A stretch of 64,000 nt of DNA. Source: Ascochyta rabiei (taxonomy: Eukaryota > Ascomycota > Dothideomycetes > Pleosporales > Didymellaceae). This document shows positions 35,121 to 47,620 of the stretch, piece after piece. A program made the translations under genes and the position numbers. The notes under the pieces are model-generated. The model did not search any database. It was not told where the DNA came from and saw only the letters and a list, made by a program, of their open reading frames with translations. The stretch covers positions 434,001-498,000 of the forward strand of contig NC_082412.1 in the NCBI RefSeq assembly GCF_004011695.2, given 5' to 3'. Each line of letters starts with the position of its first letter. Positions within the stretch are counted from its first letter, which is position 1.

Positions 35121-36260
35121 TTATGTGCTACCCCTAATAGCTCTAATATAGACGTTAATAGAGACATAAACAAAACTGTCTACACCTTAAGTATAAATAT
35201 TAATAAACTAGACTAATACTATAGAGAATGTAATAAGCTTAATAACTAGCTTATATAATAGGACCTCTTCTTTACCTTCTAAGCTAATAAGGTTCCCTAT
35301 AATAAATAAGTAGTTCTAGCAGCTAGCTACATGTAAGGTAAGGTGTTCTAATAGATTAAGCCCTTTGTACAGCAGTACTAAGCTAATAAAGTACTAGAAG
35401 AAGTAGATGTATAGATAGGCAACTTTAACTAATTTAAAGACAAGATTAAGGTAATCTTTAGAGTCTCTAACAAACCCACTATTGCTTAACGTAACATCTA
35501 ACAAATTAAGCAGGACAAATCAGCCACTAACTACGCCGCAGAGTTTCAGCACCTTACTACTAACACTAACTGGGATAACACTGCGTTAATAACCATGTTT
35601 AGACAAGGACTAAAGCCTAGGGTTAAGGAGGAACTTATGCGCACCAGCGCGAGTATTAACACCCTTAACAACCTTATTAATACAGCTATTAACATTAATA
35701 TGTAACTGTACAAACTTTAGCAAGAGCTCTATAATAACCCTAGAGCTTACGTTGTTACCCCTAGCAACTGTTTAGCACCTAAGAACCAGGAGCGTAACAA
35801 CCTAAACTAAGGATAGCAAGGAGGACGCTATTAGCTAAACAGCGGTTAACGCATCTACAGCAACACTTAGAGTAGATACTACAGACTAGAAGCAATAGAC
35901 CTCTCTAACCTTAATAAGGGCCCACCTAGACGCTAGAACAAGAAACCTAAAGGGAGCACACAAACAGGAAGTAGCAAAGAGTGCTACAACTGTGGTAAGT
36001 TAGGCTACTTTGTAAGAGACTGTAAGATAAAGAACAAGGTTCTTTAATAGCTTAATGTTCTAACCTATAGAGACAACACTATAGATACTAGTAACTAGGA
36101 AATAGTTACTAAAGATATAGGACAACTTATAGAAGACCTAGAGTCTAAACCTAAGGACAATGCTGATTGTATCGCGCCTCCACTACGTGCAGCAACTCCT
36201 TACCCTAATCTACAGAAGGATAAAGAAGAACTATACCCTAACAGCAATTAATAATACAGT
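35121..36260 (+). pseudogene. gag: C gag with zinc knuckle
   Basis: Capsid region reads AEFQHLTTNTNWDNTALITM then FRQGLKPRVKEELMR at about 35530-35645, a textbook Gypsy gag pattern. The knuckle at 35982-36023 reads CYNCGKLGYFVRDC; the His is Tyr (CAC to TAC). Stops are few and nearly all replace Gln. The only ATG near the start (35123) is out of frame, so the initiation site is uncertain. It is followed without a clear break by the linker and pol. Confidence 0.85.
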
Positions 36261-37160
36261 GTAATTAAATGCTGTGTAGAAGAATAAGTTATTAAGATAG
36301 GTAAGAAGTATAAAGGACTATTCCTAAAGAAAGGAACATGTTACTTTAGTCTGGATGGTAAGGAATTACTGGTCTTAGAACGTAAGCCAGAGGAAATCGC
36401 TGCAGACTAAGCCATGCTTAACCTTATTAAATTACCAACTAAGGAACAACTTAGAAAAGAATAATATAACTAATAAATAGAGTTATGCGCGTAATAACGC
36501 AGTAAAGTAATCTATATATAGTAGTGCAAGGAGCTTATACAGAACAAAGAAGATTTAGAGCATAACAAGTACAAATTAGAAGATAAGATACAACCTAAAC
36601 AAGCTACTATTAACTACTACTAACTCTAATTAGGCATTTGCAAGTTATAACAAATATGTAACATAATTAAAACTAAAGAACAATCCTGGTATAAGGAAGA
36701 ACTCTAACAGAGTAATTAGAGGATGCAGCAGTAACTGTAAGAATACCTAATTAGCCCACAACCCTAGTATAACGTGGGCCTACAGAATCCTAAACACAGA
36801 AGCCTTACATAGACAGCTTGCTATAATAGTTAATGTGTTACACACTACAGAGACAAGATTAGACAAGGATAGTTCCTATTAGGATAAGCCTCTTGTTAAG
36901 TATAGTAGTATAACTGCATAAATAACCTATACAAACATTATCTTATTAACAAACACAACTAAGCCTACTTTTCTAGAATAGAAGACCTGTAAGACATAGT
37001 TTAAATATAGCTAGTAGTTAACAGAGAATACTATAATGCATATTAGCAGAATTGCCTAAACCCTAAATGTCTAACACACTAGGCCTATAAGGAATATAAT
37101 AGATTTAACAATAAGACTTTTTTAGGACAGCGCCTAAGAGCGCTAGGGATTCATCTATTA
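36261..37160 (+). pseudogene. Linker module between gag and protease in C
   Basis: About 300 codons between knuckle and protease, more than Gypsy elements usually have. First a segment with KKYKGLFLKKGTCYFSLDGK, then a Lys/Gln-rich coiled-coil-like stretch, then a Cys/His-containing part: NNLYKHYLINKHNQAYFSRI, IQLVVNREYYNAYQQNCLN and GQRLRALGIHLLTLLG. The last part is conserved in D (3600-3860, minus). I do not recognise the domain. Possibly metal binding. Confidence 0.6.
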
Positions 37161-40100
37161 ACACTATTAGGACTAATTACCTTATTAAACTACCTATTAA
37201 ACTAAATAGAGTAGCGTTAACAGCACTCTTAGACTTAGGAGCATAAGCAAACTACATATCTAAGGACGTAATATTTAGAGCTAGACTCTACATGTGCCCT
37301 AAGGAATTAGAAAACATATACACGCTCTAAGTAGCTAATAGAGAAGAAATACTAGAAGAGCTAATAATAATGTATAAGACACTATCTACTCCCCTACAGA
37401 TAAAGGGACACTATAAGGAAATTATCCTAGATGTTTTTGCAAAGGCTACGCACAACATTATATTAGGACTTCTCTAGTTACAAAAGCACAACCTACAGAT
37501 AGACTAGGCACAAGAAAGACTTTTGTTAGAACAATGCAAATATAGTACCCCTGCATTAATGCCTACGCAGTGTACGTTGCAGCTAGTAGATAAGAAGGAG
37601 ATTAATAATGTCTCTTTAACATATAAGACGTGCTAAGTTAGAGCAGTTAACTCTATAGACGCCAAACGCCCTATAGGTCACAAAATAGGAGTTACAGAGA
37701 AGAATAGTACAAATCTGGACATACCTAAAGAATACACAGAGTTTAGAGAACTCTTTTAGGATAATAAGATAGCTGTAGTATTACTGCAACATAAGCCTTA
37801 GGATTACAAGATTAAGCTAGAAAAAGGGAAGATACCACCCTTTAGGCTAATATATAGAATGTTAGAGAAAGAGCTTAGTATTATACGCAAATATATTAAT
37901 AAGAATCTAAAGAAAAGATTTATATAACTGTTATAATTGCTAGCAGGATTTCTAGTATTGTTTGTGCCTAAGAAGGACGGTAAACTAAGGATGTGTATTA
38001 ATTTCTAAACACTTAATACTATAACAATTAAAGATTAATACCTGCTACTAAATATATCAGAATTATAGGATTAGTTAGCTAGAGTATAATACTTTACTGC
38101 TTTAGACCTTTAAGGAGTATACAACCTTATACAAATAAAGGAAGGTAAGGAATAGAAGATAGTGTTTAGAACATGCTACAGTCTTTATAAGTATTTAGTT
38201 ATGCCCTTTAGACTAACTAATGTACTAGTAATATGTTAGGCTTTAATTAACAATGTGCTATAAGAGTACCTAGACATATTTATAGTTGTATACCTTAATA
38301 ATATCTTAGTATACTTAAAAACTATATTAGAACACATATAATATATTAAGATAGTTCTAAAGTACCTAGAAATAGCAGATCTGCAATTAAAACCTAAGAA
38401 GTGCGAATGGCACAGGGACAAAGTAGAGTTCCTAGGATTTATTGTAGGAAGATACAGAGTAAAGATAAGCCTAACTAAGACGCAGGTTGTAAAAGAATAG
38501 CTAACACCTAAAACTATAAAACAAGTTTAAGAGTTTCTTAGGTTTATTAACTTTAACTAACGCTTTATTAAGGACTACCCTATAAAGGCATTATTGCTTA
38601 CTAAGCTAACGCAGAAGGATACGCCTTTTAAGTAGAAATAAGCATAGGAAGATACTTTTTAGTTACTTAAGTAAGCATATGTTAAGCCACCTACTATAAT
38701 TATATTTAAGAACAGAAAGCTGCTTTAAATTAAAACAGATACCTTAGACTTAGTATTAGGAGTATGCGCTACACAGGAACGCAACAGACAATAGCACCTA
38801 ATTGCCTACTATTTAAGAAAGTTCTTAGGACCTAAAGAACAATACGATGTGCACAATAAAGAACTGTTAACAATTAAAGCAGCCCTAGAACATTAGCAAA
38901 TCTACGTAGAAAGCTGCTTAGAACTTACTATCTATATAGATTACAAGAACCTAGTATACTTTATAACGTCTAAGACACTTAACAGACAACAAGTATAATA
39001 GTCTAAGATGCTTAGACAGTATAAGTTCAAGATACTGTATACCCTAGGAAAAGACAACAGTAGAGCTAATGCACTTAGTTAACAACACAACCTTGCAGGA
39101 GAAAAGACTATAAACTAGTTTGCTGTGCTAGGAATTAACTACAATAGGTTATTAGGACTATTGCAGCAGCTTAATAACATAATGTGAGTTTAGCAGGAAC
39201 AACGCATACTATCTAAAGTACTAGAGGAATTAGAATAAGAAATTATTAGTAGGCATTATAACGACCTGCTGTATAGACATCCTGGTATTACAAGGACAAT
39301 AGAACTTATTAAGTAACACTATAAGTTCAGTAATATAAAAGACAAGGTTACTAAGTTTATTAAAAACTATATTAAGTGCTAACAGAATAAGCACAGTATA
39401 CATGTAAAATACAGAGAAATACAGGCTATAGAACCGCCTACAGCACTATAGACAAACATTACAATAGATTTTATTACACAGCTACCTACCTCTAGAGACC
39501 CTGTTACAGGATACACCTACAACTTAATCTTTGTTATAGTAGACAGATTTATAAAAGCTGCTAAGATAATACTATTTTGCTACAACTATACTGCAGAGCA
39601 GCTTACTTAGGTATTCTTAGATAGGATTATCTAACACTACAGCATTCCTAAATTAATTATTAGCAATAGAGACAAGCTCTTTATGTTAAATTATTGGACC
39701 ACACTCTTAGCGCAAATTAGTACTAAGAAGAAGCTCTTAACAGCATATTATCCACAGACAGATAGACAGATAGAAAGAACAAATTAGACTGTAGAAACAT
39801 ACCTGCAGATATACAGCAACTAGTAACAAGATAATTAGGTTTTACTGTTACCTATAGCACAAATTGCATACAACAATAAGCTATTAAAAGTAATAGGCAT
39901 AACGCTGTTCTTTGCAAACTACAGGAGACACCTAAATCTCTTTACTAGATTATTGGACATAGTAATCTAAACAGAATTAGTAATATCCTTAGTAGCAAGA
40001 CTAAAGGAAGTACACTAGAAATTACTTAAGAATATTAATAGAGCTTAGTTACAAGCAATTTTATATGTTAATTAGAAAAGAAAAATAGCACCTTAGCTAA

Positions 40101-40560
40101 AAGAGGGGGATAAAGTCTATCTCCTTACAAAAAATCTACGCACACACAGACTTACAAAGAAACTAGACTACATTAAGGTTAGACTAATTTTTATTGCTAA
40201 GCAGATAAGCCTAGTTAACTACAGACTTAATCTGCCTAAGGATGTAAAGATTTATCTAGTGTTCTATATATTACTATTAAAACCAGCTAACCCTATAACG
40301 CCTATCTAAAAGAACTTCTATTACTAGAATAACAGTAATAATAAATATAAAGTTAAAAAAAAAGTAACACATTAACAAATAAACAAAGGAATCTAATACC
40401 TAGTTAAATGGTTAGGATACCTAGAATTAGAAAATACGTAGGAACTAACAACAAACCTTAAGAACTGCCAGCAGATGTTGTTGGAATATTAAGTAATTAA
40501 TTTAGAGCTGCTACGTTAGACGACTCCTAGTACTCTAGCAGCAACCTATTAAACGCGCTC
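37161..40560 (+). pseudogene. pol: C pol: protease, RT, RNase H, integrase, chromodomain
   Basis: Protease reads TALLDLGA near 37210-37250 (DSG to DLG) with IILGLLQLQKH near 37460. RT lies at about 37690-38480, with FVPKKDGKLRMCINF and the catalytic box VYLNNILVYLKT at 38288-38325, both catalytic Asp now Asn. RNase H follows to about 38960. Integrase: NYIKCQQNK zinc-site remnant near 39370, ITIDFITQLP near 39460 (first Asp kept), ISNRDKLF near 39660 (second Asp to Asn), then QTDRQIERTNQTVETYLQIY. The chromodomain near 40385-40480 reads YLVKWLGYLELENTQELTTN. Sparse stops, mostly TAG for Gln. Confidence 0.93.
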
Positions 40561-40561
40561 T

Positions 40562-41054
40562 AAGTACTAGGCAACAGGTTAAGGGCTAAACCACCTAAGG
40601 AACCATTAAACGTCAGGGTCCCTGCCTTATCCTGCTCTTGCTCTTTAATACTACACTCCTCTATAGCAATAGCATCCTCTACACACTAATCTAGCAAATC
40701 TATTTGCTAACGCAAATGCTCTTTACGTGCTTACGCAATATAAAGATCTTCTAAGGCCTTTTCTAAAGCCTTTATAGCAGCATTCTGTATATTATAACTC
40801 TCTTTTATGCGCATACGCAACTTCTCCTTTTCTATTATAAGGTGCTTAAATTCTAACTCTGTTACCTTTATGTTGTAACGCTGGCCTTACTACAGGCATT
40901 TGCTGTACTTCCTAGATTAAATGTAAACCTTACACACACAGTTATGCTTTACGCATGTTAAACATTTCTTAACTATAGTCTTGCTAAAGGATTTAATAAA
41001 TTTACATAGGTGCTAATAACAAATAGTGCTAGATACCTGTAGGTGTTTAGGCAT
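40562..41054 (-). pseudogene. Antisense accessory gene of C (Cys-rich, coiled coil)
   Basis: Minus-strand frame with a plausible ATG at 41054 (MPKHLQVSSTICY), running opposite to and tail-to-tail with pol. Cys cluster at residues 31-53: C-x2-C-x4-C-x-C-x11-C (KCLTCVKHNCVCKVYI, then SRKYSKC). Then VTELEFKHLIIEKEKLRMRI and LEKALEDLYIA.ARKEHL with QIDLLD and DAIAIEE, a strongly predicted coiled coil. The same C-terminal segment is found in D. Only about four stops, all consistent with Gln/Arg codons hit by C-to-T. About 160 residues. Unknown function; a nucleic-acid or protein-binding zinc finger is possible. Confidence 0.68.
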
Positions 41055-41123
41055 TATTGTAAATAGGGACTAGAAATAGGAACTACTCTACGTTATATAA
41101 TAAAGCTTAAGGGACTAAGCTAG

Positions 41124-41139
41124 GACAGAAGGGGGATAG
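41124..41139 (+). other. C polypurine tract
   Basis: gacagaagggggatag lies immediately before the 3' LTR, the expected plus-strand primer site of reverse transcription. Confidence 0.8.
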
Positions 41140-41664
41140 TGTTATAAACCTGAAATATAGACCCTAGTTATATTTAAGAATAACAACACAGGACACAGAG
41201 ACTAGGAAATAGGATCTTAGGACTAGAGGTCTGCAGAACTATTAGACTTAGGAATAACTGTTCTTAAGACCTATAGGTCGCAGGATCTTTAGGGCCTAGG
41301 AATAGCGCACAGCCTACTACTAAGCAGTTACAGCATATAACATGCTTAGTGCTTAGTAATTAGTAGTGCTTAGCAATACTAAGCAGACTAAGTAACTAAG
41401 TATTACGTAGCTATATACACCTAGCATAGATATATAACATATAGGAACACAACCCTTATAGTTTGTATTTAACCTAGTTAATTAAGTTTATCTTTGGAAT
41501 CTTAACCTGTACTTAAACTAGACAGTCTACTCTATACTATTCAGTGCACCCTATCTTTACGAGCTTTGCTTAGTTAATAACCCTTACTAATCCAGTACCG
41601 TGCTTATCCCTAAGAACTAATAGAATCAGTGCTTACAGTCTTTGACTAAAGTACAACTTCAACA
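41140..41664 (+). repeat. C 3' LTR (525 bp)
   Basis: Starts tgttataaacctgaaa, ends acaacttcaaca, followed by gggac. Partner of 34564-35088. Confidence 0.96.
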
Positions 41665-43099
41665 GGGACTTTCTAGGTCTTTCTAGCATATTCTAATACG
41701 TTTTAGCAGATTACACCGCATAATACGCCTTAGTAACCTCTTTAGACTGTTTCTAACTACTACTACCTATTACTAACTATTACTAACTGTTACTAACTAC
41801 TATTTGCTATAGCTATTATATCTATACCTGCTTACTGCAAGATTAATATTTCTAAGAATAGTAGGACTGCTAAGCAGTACTGTATGCTCTGTCTCTACTA
41901 CATTGCTAATAGTAATATTAATAGGAACTTTTGTTTCTCTACTAACCTAGCTTTATAGGGTAGCCTGCGCTATAGGGACGCTTAGGCCTACTACTACAGA
42001 GATTGTTATAATAGTAATAAGAAATACATGTTAGTACCTGTTTTACCTCCTTTTAGCTTATTCTAGTATCTTTTAATATATTTAGGGCCCTAATAATTAC
42101 GCTTATAGCTATCTAAGGCTTTCTAGCAATATAGCGCGCCTTTGCTTAGGTTTTATATAGTTACTACTGCTTATACTGCTATTATTAATATAGCTAGTAT
42201 TAAGACTACCTATATAATATCTACTACTACTACAGCTACGTCTGTTAATAAGAAGACTGCACTAGCCAAGTCTATTATTAACTAGGCTAGCCTGTTGCTA
42301 GGTATAAGATAAGAGTATATCCTGTCTCTTTTTAGCTTATTATAGCATAATCTAACCTTTATAGGAACTATTTACTACAGAAAGACCTACTTATACTCTA
42401 TAATAGCAATACTTACATATATAAGTTAGCTTATCTAGTATCTATATTAAGAAGTAAGTTTAATCTAAGGCTAGCGCTGTTAAGTCTAAAATAAAGCAAA
42501 AGAAGATATTAGAGGAGAGTAGTAGCGAGTCTAATCTAGACGCGCCTATTAACCTATATAAGAAGGTATTATAGCATATTATAACCTGTTTTATTAATAT
42601 CCAACATTTTTTATAGTTAAAGTACTAGATTGTAGGTACTTTAGAGACCCTTAGTTAGCTCTAAGAAGAGAGGGAGGAGCAGGAGGCTGCTAAGCAGGCT
42701 ACCGCCAACGCTGCCGCTGCTGCTGCTGCTGATAAGAAGACTTACAGTTATAAAGCTGCTACTTATACCTGTAGTAGTAGTTATAGTTAGTAGATGCTCT
42801 CTATAATAGAAAGGTTAGATTAATATATCTAAGTATGTAGTTAGTAGACAATTTTAGGCTAATATAGTAATTAGGTGCATTACACTCTTAGATAGTCTTA
42901 ATAATACTAGAAAGATATTCTTCTATACTAATTCCCTAATATTTATTTATAATTTTAACTGTATAATGTAGTATATAGCTTTCTTTATTTTGTTATAATA
43001 GATATAGATATAATAGGCTAAATAATATCTGCTTTAGCTAGTCTGTATTTTAAAAGTAAGGTAGGGTTATATTTTCTCTTCGTGTAAACTGGTAAATAA

Positions 43100-43377
43100 A
43101 TATTAATTTTAAAACCCCTATAGGAAAAACTCTTAATTAAGTAAAGGTATATAGCCTTTTAGTCCCCCTCTTTTTTAGACTTTAACCTTAACATCCTATT
43201 ACGCAGTTAAAGCAGTTTCTTTATTATTTTCTAGTATTATTTTAGCGCTTCTTTAGAAAGGTTTGTGCTAATTTCCTAGGAATTTTTTAAGTTAGGGAAT
43301 CTGTCCTACTAAATAAGGTACCCCTACTGTTTATTAGCTAATTACCTTCTATTAAGGACTTTCTCTATATCCTACAC
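43100..43377 (-). pseudogene. pol: B pol, C-terminal end
   Basis: Minus-strand match to A pol end (20130-20366), including the chromodomain-side segment and the purine-tract Lys/Gly codons (plus strand tccccctcttttttagac). It ends at the LINE insertion; the next piece of pol is at 58863-58964. Confidence 0.8.
43366..43377. repeat. LINE target-site duplicate, left
   Basis: tatatcctacac, repeated exactly at 58851-58862. In element A the same position is uninterrupted (complement of about 20145-20157). Confidence 0.88.
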
Positions 43378-43890
43378 AGGACAAAGCAAAATTTCAACAT
43401 AGGGCCCTACACACTAAAAAGAAATAGAATCTATCTTATCCTAGCGAGTATATACTATCCTAAGCTTCCTAGAGCCTCTAGGCGTCTAGTTGCTGCACGC
43501 TGCCTAGTTATCCAACCTGTTCTGTTGCAAACGTTTTCGGATTTGCAGACCACAGACCACCCCTACAATAATAATATTATCTTATCTTATCTTCATAGAT
43601 CTTATTAAAAAGAAAACAAAAAATGCAAAACATCCTATCTCCAGTAGCAACAAGCCTTTCCTTAGCTTTCTGCTTTTAACCCCTTCTTTCTACTCCTAGA
43701 GGTCTACTAGTTAGGCTAGTAAGAATAGAACAAAGGCAAGATTAGTAAGGCTAAGACCGCCTTTTCTTTATTTTTCAGCTCTAAAAAGCAGATAGAGACT
43801 AGGTACCTCTATCTGTGCAAAAACAAGCTCTCTTCTAGTTATTTCTGAGTTATTTTATTTTTAAAAGAGAAGGAAACCCCTAGCTAGTAC
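43378..43890 (+). other. LINE 5' leader
   Basis: Upstream of ORF1, less AT-rich than its surroundings and without a readable protein. Such leaders carry the internal promoter in LINEs; no specific promoter motif was identified. Confidence 0.45.
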
Positions 43891-43899
43891 TAGGACCCA

Positions 43900-45400
43900 G
43901 GACTATGGAACTAGAACCACCACCTAGTAGAGAGCACTCTCTAAACACAGGGTTAGTAGAAATAAGCCCGCCTAGCTTTCTAACCCTACTAGGAGAGATA
44001 TACTAGCCTATACTAACCCCTAGACCTCTATCTATACCCTTATTATTAACACTACACCTACAATCTACTCTAGGAATACACTAACCTACTATATTCAACA
44101 GAACCACAACTGTACTCTACCCTCTGCTCCTTCTAAACAACTAGCTAGCAGACCTGCTACTCTAACAGCACCTAGGCTCCCCCCTTTCTAATTCAACATA
44201 GCTACTAGGCCTATTACCTAAGCTCCTATTGCTAAGACAGTAAAAGAAGCTCTATCTATGGCTAGGATAATAGTTATTTAGTCTTTTTCCCTAGCCACAT
44301 TAAACAAGGAACAATTAAACCTCCTAGACCTTCTAGAAAGCTTCTAAGACTATACAGAAAACAACAGGATAAATAAACAAGGCCTCCCTATCCTAGCGTC
44401 CTGAGTATTAAACCTTAAAACAGTGTCTAAATTAATTAAAACAAGAGCAAAACTCCTTTAAAAACCTACCCTAGCTACTAAGACTTCTACTGTTTAACCT
44501 TCTACCTAGCCTACTTTATACGCATCTGCAGCTTTAGCTAACTAACCTAAGAACACAGACTAGTAAACAGTTATAAAGAAGAAGCAACCTACTATTATAA
44601 AGGACTCTCTAAGTGCACGCTAACTAGTTCTTACACTAGAGTAAGAACTACCTTCTTTTGCCCCCCTAGAGATGCGTAATGCTTTTAATAAGGCCTTTAT
44701 AGATAAAGTAGTAAACCTCCCTATAATTGCTTTAACTAGCCTAAGTAGAAGAAACAACATTGTTCTTACTATAACACGCTCCTTTACAGCAAAATACCTA
44801 CTTAAAAACTAAGTAATCTAGCAATTAGTTACTACCTACAAGGAAGCCCTTCTAATAGAACTATAGCATAAAGTAATCCTACACAACATCCCTACGTCTC
44901 TAGAAACAAACCAGGACCTAAGGGTGATTAAGTTAAAAATAAATACCTTTAACAAAGGCCTAACAATAGTAGGAAACCTATTCTAGCTAACAAGCTACAA
45001 AAGGAGACAAAAGTAATAACTAGGATCTATCTGTGTAGCGTTTATAACAGAAGAAGAAGTACAATAAGCTATACAGAATAGACTATACCTACTAGAAGCT
45101 AGTATAAGAGCAGAGAAGTTTATTACTACAACTCCTACTACACAATACTAAAAATGTCAGCAATATAGACATATAGAGAACAGCTGCCTTATTAGCACTA
45201 TATATAAAACATGCCTAGATAAACACCGTATAACACTATATAAGTGTAATATATATAGCACTATAGGTAAAGCCTATATATACACTCTCTTTAAGTGTAT
45301 ACACTATAAAGTAGTATATATAGTAGATAGCATTTAATATATAGCCTATAAGGCTATAATAGAGGTATAAACACATCTAGAATACTAAACAACCTAAGGA
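43900..45400 (+). pseudogene. LINE ORF1 (gag-like, zinc knuckles)
   Basis: Readable helical segments include EMRNAFNKAFIDKVVNLPII near 44665-44725 and RSFTAKYLL near 44790. It ends with a knuckle KC.QYRHIENSC near 45150-45190 (C-x2-C-x4-H-x4-C pattern) and further Cys/His pairs (LYKCNIYS, LFKCIHYKV) to about 45310. RNA-binding ORF1 of Tad-type LINEs has this layout. Gln codons are replaced by TAG/TAA. Confidence 0.75.
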
Positions 45401-45419
45401 TTCTATAAGTAAATCCAAA

Positions 45420-45752
45420 CAAGAGTGTATAAGCTACAGAGAGCGCCTTATAACTTATAGTAGAACTAGCTATAGACCTTGTCTTAGTATAAGATCTGTA
45501 GTTTACCGCTACTTAACAACAACCTTTAGACTACTTAGACACACTCTGTAAACCACCCCTTCTTTATATAAATCCTACCTCTACTACAGGACTATAGTAT
45601 AAGGCCACGCGTTCTAGCCTACGTTCTACGTTTAACCCTAGTATAAATTACTCTAACTACAGATTTAAGCCCTAACCTAGACTTTCTAGCTATTATAGTC
45701 TAGTAATCTAGGTTAAACTTTATAATCTATAATATATACAACTAAACAAATA
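45420..45752 (+). pseudogene. LINE ORF2, start of endonuclease domain
   Basis: Reads SIRPRVLAYVLRLTLVQITL near 45595-45655 and NLDFLAIIVQ near 45675, matching the N-terminal part of LINE endonucleases of this type. Interrupted at 45752 by J; coding resumes at 47621. Confidence 0.68.
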
Positions 45753-47618
45753 ACGTACTCTATAGGTAAGCGGATTAAACAGGTAAGCAGATTACTCTGC
45801 CAAGACCACACTAAACCTCTACCCTATTATAGCTTACATTAGCCCACTTTAGCCTTATATACAGTAGTGCAGTACATAATATTATTTAGAAATATCTTCT
45901 ATAGCCTTCTTACATATATATAAGTTATGTCTAATATTGTAGCACTTTATATAGCGTATTTAGGTTACTTCCCCTCCTTTAGCACGTACTTACTTCTTTA
46001 CCTTCTTACTATTACTACGCGCCCTAAACTTAGTTAGAGTAGTTAATTAAAGGCCTTCCTTAGCTGTTAGGACCTTCTTCTCCTATAACTTGTTTCTTTT
46101 ATTTAATTTACGTCGCATAGCAGCCTTATTTACTGTTTAAAGCCTAGTAATCTTCTTTTTAGCTAACACTAGCTCATGCGCAATAATAGCTGCGCCTTTA
46201 GCAAGCTTTTTAAAGGCCTTAACTATTAAAATTAGTAAGCTGCTTGCATGCCTTTAAATCCTCTCTTAAACTAGCGTTAATTGGGATCCTAATTGCAGGG
46301 TATTACTTAGGGTTTAGGACTGCTAGAGAGCATTTTCTACAGGAGGTAGCAGTAGGGTACGTAGGCAGACATTAAGACCTATTATAACCTGTTCTAGGTT
46401 AAAGGGGACTATTCTAGCGCCTTAAAAGCCTCCTTAGATATTACTAGAAGTAAATATCTCCTTATAGGCGCCTATAATGCATAGTAGGAACTTTGTTTTA
46501 GTAATATAAGTAACGTAGTTATATATAAGATCCTTAGCTTAGCGCCTATACGCCTTCTTTAAAGGGGCAAAACAGCCTATATCTAGTAGCTGTAAGAGGT
46601 GTAATAAGTGTAGAGGCATATATAGTGTAATAAAAATTCTTACTCTCTTATAGTATTGTTAGAAGTTAAGGGAGTTATAGCTCTTATAGCTATTAATAAG
46701 GAGTAGCTAGTATACTCCTTAGGTGCGCGTCTTAGTATAGGCATTAAAATGCTTTAACTAGTCTAGACTAAGCTTGTTAGTAGTCTATCTGTTCTTAGAG
46801 ACTCTAATAACCTAAGTATAGGGCAGATTGTCCTTATTATACTAGGCAGAGAGGTAGTTACAGCCTTTAAAGATAATAAAGGGTAGAATAGCTTACCCTG
46901 TGCTATTAATGCCCTATATAACTGTTATCTACTTACAGTTACCCTACTGCACTACCTTTAGCTGTCTTTAACGCTCTAAGCCTGTAATAACTACTCCTGT
47001 TAATATCTAGCCTATTATAAAGCCTGTCTTATTAAAGTTATATGTGTTATTGTTCTAGATACTATACTTAGCTTTAACATTTGCTATAAGCGTAAGCTAG
47101 CCCCTAATAATCTCTAGATTCTTACAGAGGGCTCTCTTATAGTCGTACTTGCAATTAAACCTTACTTTAAGGTTAGGGCGGCGCTTAACAAACATATTAG
47201 GCTAGCTTATGCTAATATAGCCTATATTATGCTTAGTATGCAAAGAATTAGCTATATTAGCTATAGTAGCTAGCTAAGAGGTAAATCCTTATGCATTTAG
47301 CTTAAGGATATACTTAGTAATTACGTCCTTCTTAATCTAGTCTATAATCTGTTAAACTAGCGTATAATTAGCTTTTATAGGTTATTCTGTGTATTAAGTA
47401 TATAGTGTGCTGTAAGGCGCGTTATATATAGCTGCAGCACGTTATAGGGTAAGTGTTGCGTCTTATTTAATTACCTAGAGCGTAAGCTATATTGCAGCTT
47501 CTCTTAAGGGTGTAGATTAATGTTGTTGTTAAGGCATTGCGTGGTAAGGTGGAGGTTTAGTGTGGTCTTGGCAGAGTGATCCGCTTACCCGTTTAATCTG
47601 CTTACCCGTAGAGTACGT
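45753..47618 (-). mobile_element. Fot1/pogo-like transposon J
   Basis: 1,866-bp second copy of the K family, in opposite orientation, inserted into LINE ORF2. It is flanked by TA (45751-45752 and 47619-47620). TIRs match K with transitions only (acgtactctataggtaag on the left, acgtactctacgggtaag on the right complement) and the two TIRs now differ from one another. More mutated than K. Confidence 0.94.
45822..47537 (-). pseudogene. Fot1-like transposase of J
   Basis: Minus-strand frame with its ATG complement at 47535-47537, exactly 81 bp from the element end as in K. It matches the K transposase along its length, with many more stops. CENPB-type N-terminal part and DDE core are recognisable by alignment to K. 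Confidence 0.85.
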
Positions 47619-47620
47619 TA

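Larger units (their letters stand above)
34564..41664 (+). mobile_element. Gypsy/chromovirus C, complete
   Basis: 7.1-kb plus-strand element with 525-bp LTRs (34564-35088 and 41140-41664) and exact 5-bp duplication gggac (34559-34563 and 41665-41669). It lies within the antisense frame of B. Gag, knuckle, Cys/His linker, protease, RT, RNase H, integrase and chromodomain are all readable, followed by an antisense accessory frame. The LTR pair shows about 29 transitions, no transversion and no gap. This is the best-preserved retroelement in the window, with long stop-free runs. Confidence 0.96.
34173..42800 (+). pseudogene. Antisense accessory gene of B, split by element C
   Basis: Plus-strand frame opposite to B pol, split at 34563 by C and resuming at 41670. 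Readable pieces: CMLCLYYIANSNINRNF near 41878-41930, then DAQAYYYRDCYNSNKKYM near 41975-42030, an acidic KKILEESSSESNLDAPI near 42505-42555 preceded by basic residues, and REEQEAAKQATAN plus an Ala run near 42670-42730. Codon-level agreement with A on the opposite strand supports real coding. Likely Cys-containing N-terminal half and coiled-coil C-terminal half. Unknown function. Confidence 0.62.

Noticed and set aside
38236..38421. 61-codon minus-strand open frame
   Set aside because: Exact antisense of the C reverse transcriptase active-site region.
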